From Gemmatimonadota bacterium (GTDB lineage: Bacteria; ARS69), in assembly GCA_021604925.1 (NCBI GenBank), contig BQJX01000130.1, positions 1 through 7,277 of the forward strand: 7,277 nt of DNA. Direction: 5' to 3'. The notes under the pieces are model-generated. The model saw only the letters and a program-made list of their open reading frames with translations. It was not told where the DNA came from and ran no database searches. Below are positions 5,637-7,277 of this stretch, one piece after another. The position numbers and the translations under genes were made by a program. Positions within the stretch are counted from its first letter, which is position 1. The number at the start of each line of letters is the position of its first letter.

Positions 5637-7169
5637 ATGAGCACACCCGACCGCGACAGCGAACTTCGGCCGACGAACCCGTTCCTGATCGGCGGCGGAG
5701 CGGCCAAGGAGGGCGCGCCGAACCGCTGGCGATTCCAGACGCTCCCCAAGCTCGCGCCCAGCCAGCAGCTCTTCTTCCTGGTGCTGGCGGCCGGGATGGC
5801 GGTCATCACTGCGCACATCGCCCTGAACAACTCGCCGCGGGTAGCCGTCGCGCTGTTCGCGGCGCTGCTGGGCGGCGTGGTGATCTTCCTTCGCCCCTTT
5901 GTGGGCATCCTGGCGTACTTCGTGCTCGCGTTCCTCCGGCCGCAGGACGTGTTCTGGGGACTCGAGAGCGTGCGACTCACGTTCCTCACGTCGCTGGCCA
6001 CTCTGGGCGCCTTCGGAATCCACCTCATGTTCCGGCCGCGCCTCGACTTCCTGCGCCGGTGGGAGACGCTCTTCCTCGTCGTGCTGTGGGTGTCGCTGTG
6101 GCTGTCCATCCACTTCGGCCGTTACGGCGAAGAGGAATCGCGATGGATGAGCTACTACAACAAGATCTTCCTCACGTACTTCCTCGTGATCGCGCTCACC
6201 GACTCGGCGAACCGACTTCGCGCCCTCTCCTGGATCATCGCGGGTTCGGTGGGCTACCTGGGCTACTGGGCGAACGACCAGTACTTCAACCAGGGCGTGT
6301 GGGTCGTTCAGGGCCCCGGCTTCACACTGCGCGACGAGAACGACTTTGCCATGTTCCTGGCGATGAGCCTTCCCTTCATGTGGTACGCGGCACGCGATGC
6401 CAAGCACCTGGTCATCAAGGGCGGGTTCCTCGTGCTTCTGGTCCTGACCGCGCACGGCGTCATGCTCACCTATTCGCGGGGCGGCTTCCTGGGGATGGCC
6501 GCGGCCATGGGATACGTGGCCCTGCGCGAGCGCAACCGGTGGCTGAAGGTCGCCATGATCGCGACGGCGGTCGCCTTCTACTCGATGACGGCGGGCGAAA
6601 ACTACACGGATCGCATCGGCACGATCGATGACTACGAAGAGGACGGCTCCGCCACGGGACGGCTGGAGTCATGGAAGACCGGCGGGCGCATGCTGGCCGA
6701 CAACCCCTACTTCGGCGTGGGCCTCAAGCGCTACGTGACCGCATACCCGGACTACGCGGACAGCCCGCTGGAGAAAGCGCGCGAGGCCCACAACTCCTGG
6801 GTCCAGCTGGCGGCGGAGAGCGGCTCGTTTGCGGTGCTGGCCTATGCGTTGCTCATCGCGGCCAGCATTGCGTCGTTCGTGCGGGTGGAGAAGCGGCTCA
6901 CATCGTTGCCGGAGGAGCGTCGCCAGATCTTCCGCTCCCTCAACCAGACGTACCAGGCCACCCTGCTCGCGTACCTGGTGTGTGGGTTCTTCCTGTCCAT
7001 GGAGGATCAGGAGTTCTTCTATCTGCTGGTCGCCTTGATCCAGATCCTGGATCGCGTGTCGCTGCAGGAGGTGCAGGCCGCGGCGGTGGCGGCCCTGGCG
7101 TCCGCGTCCGACGACGCGCCCCCCTCCGCCACCCCGCCGAAGCGGCTCGCGGTCAGCGGTTCACGATAA
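5637..7169 (+). CDS. O-antigen ligase/polymerase-like (Wzy/WaaL-type) integral membrane protein
   Basis: 510 aa. I chose the ATG at 5637 because the polar N-terminus before the first membrane segment starts naturally there. The longer frame from 5556 would translate the promoter region. Neither start has a strong Shine-Dalgarno. Hydrophobic segments lie at about 45-63, 68-85, 88-100, 113-131, 144-160, 176-188, 197-212, 238-251, 261-279, 282-295, 303-317, 397-415 and 441-454, with another near 459-471. Family signatures are RDENDFA (232-238), SRGGFLG (280-286), a long extracytoplasmic stretch with GRLESW and NPYFGVGLKRY, and AHNSWVQLAAESG with His385. Such enzymes transfer or polymerise undecaprenyl-linked glycans onto lipid A-core or protein acceptors on the periplasmic face. 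The sequence cannot decide between LPS ligase, Wzy polymerase and protein O-oligosaccharyltransferase. The Ala/Ser/Pro-rich C-terminal tail (about 480-510) is probably disordered and overlaps the facing gene. Confidence 0.88.
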   Translation: MSTPDRDSELRPTNPFLIGGGAAKEGAPNRWRFQTLPKLAPSQQLFFLVLAAGMAVITAHIALNNSPRVAVALFAALLGGVVIFLRPFVGILAYFVLAFLRPQDVFWGLESVRLTFLTSLATLGAFGIHLMFRPRLDFLRRWETLFLVVLWVSLWLSIHFGRYGEEESRWMSYYNKIFLTYFLVIALTDSANRLRALSWIIAGSVGYLGYWANDQYFNQGVWVVQGPGFTLRDENDFAMFLAMSLPFMWYAARDAKHLVIKGGFLVLLVLTAHGVMLTYSRGGFLGMAAAMGYVALRERNRWLKVAMIATAVAFYSMTAGENYTDRIGTIDDYEEDGSATGRLESWKTGGRMLADNPYFGVGLKRYVTAYPDYADSPLEKAREAHNSWVQLAAESGSFAVLAYALLIAASIASFVRVEKRLTSLPEERRQIFRSLNQTYQATLLAYLVCGFFLSMEDQEFFYLLVALIQILDRVSLQEVQAAAVAALASASDDAPPSATPPKRLAVSGSR

Positions 7170-7277
7170 GCCGACGCGTCTGCGGCTCCGAACCCGCCGT
7201 CGACAACCGCACGAAGTACACGCCGGACGGGATCTCCCGCCCGTGCAGATCGTGGCCGGTCCACTCCGCACGGTGCT
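7153..7277 (-). CDS. C-terminal fragment of a sorting-domain (FlgD-Ig-like/T9SS-type) protein, 5' part outside window
   Basis: Forty codons and the TGA (7155-7153) are visible; the start lies beyond 7277. The fragment has the closing strands of the sorting domain: AEWTGHDLHGREIPSGVYFVRL, then TRRLIVNR and the stop. AEWTG-x-D-x-x-G-R-x-x-PSGVYF-x-R-L is the standard FlgD-Ig-like ending, which confirms frame and strand. The body of the protein cannot be judged. Its last 17 bp overlap the 3' end of the ligase-like gene on the opposite strand. Confidence 0.85.
   Translation of the reverse strand, partial: HRAEWTGHDLHGREIPSGVYFVRLSTAGSEPQTRRLIVNR

Overview
The window is GC-rich DNA with dense, long genes. 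It probably comes from a Gram-negative bacterium of the FCB superphylum or a similar lineage, with Candidatus Eisenbacteria-like genomes as my best guess. The main reason is that three separate proteins carry the C-terminal 'SPNPF ... G(V/I)YF(V/L)R' domain. That domain is the FlgD-Ig-like / type IX secretion-type sorting tail common in such genomes. No rRNA, tRNA, CRISPR array, transposase or integrase was seen.

Layout: (1) 1-1644, minus strand, is a secreted seven-repeat FG-GAP/VCBS propeller with an ASPIC/UnbV domain and the start of a sorting domain, cut by the window edge. (2) A 149-bp divergent spacer separates it from (3) 1794-3287, plus strand, a MocR-type (GntR winged helix + aminotransferase fold) regulator. 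Its cofactor pocket appears dismantled: the PLP lysine is Arg, and the pyridine-N Asp, the O3' Tyr and the phosphate Arg are also replaced. (4) A 510-bp non-coding region, 3288-3797, holds a spaced direct repeat, dyads, a good sigma-54 (-24/-12) promoter and a leader with mutually exclusive hairpins next to the Shine-Dalgarno. (5) 3798-5450, plus strand, is a secreted protein of unrecognised function with a (TGGDGG)n linker and a sorting domain. (6) Two strong hairpins, 5457-5549, close that unit. (7) 5637-7169, plus strand, is a multi-pass O-antigen ligase/polymerase-like membrane protein. (8) 7153-7277, minus strand, is the C-terminal tail of another sorting-domain protein, overlapping the ligase gene tail to tail by 17 bp.

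How they may work together: three exported, cell-surface-destined proteins surround a gene of the Wzy/WaaL type. In characterised type IX systems, cargo with C-terminal sorting domains is anchored to a lipopolysaccharide whose maturation needs an O-antigen ligase, so a surface-display theme is plausible. The genes do not form one operon: strands alternate, and hairpins separate genes 3 and 4. The most unusual items are the pseudo-cofactor MocR regulator and the sigma-54 promoter plus structured leader in front of the unknown secreted protein.
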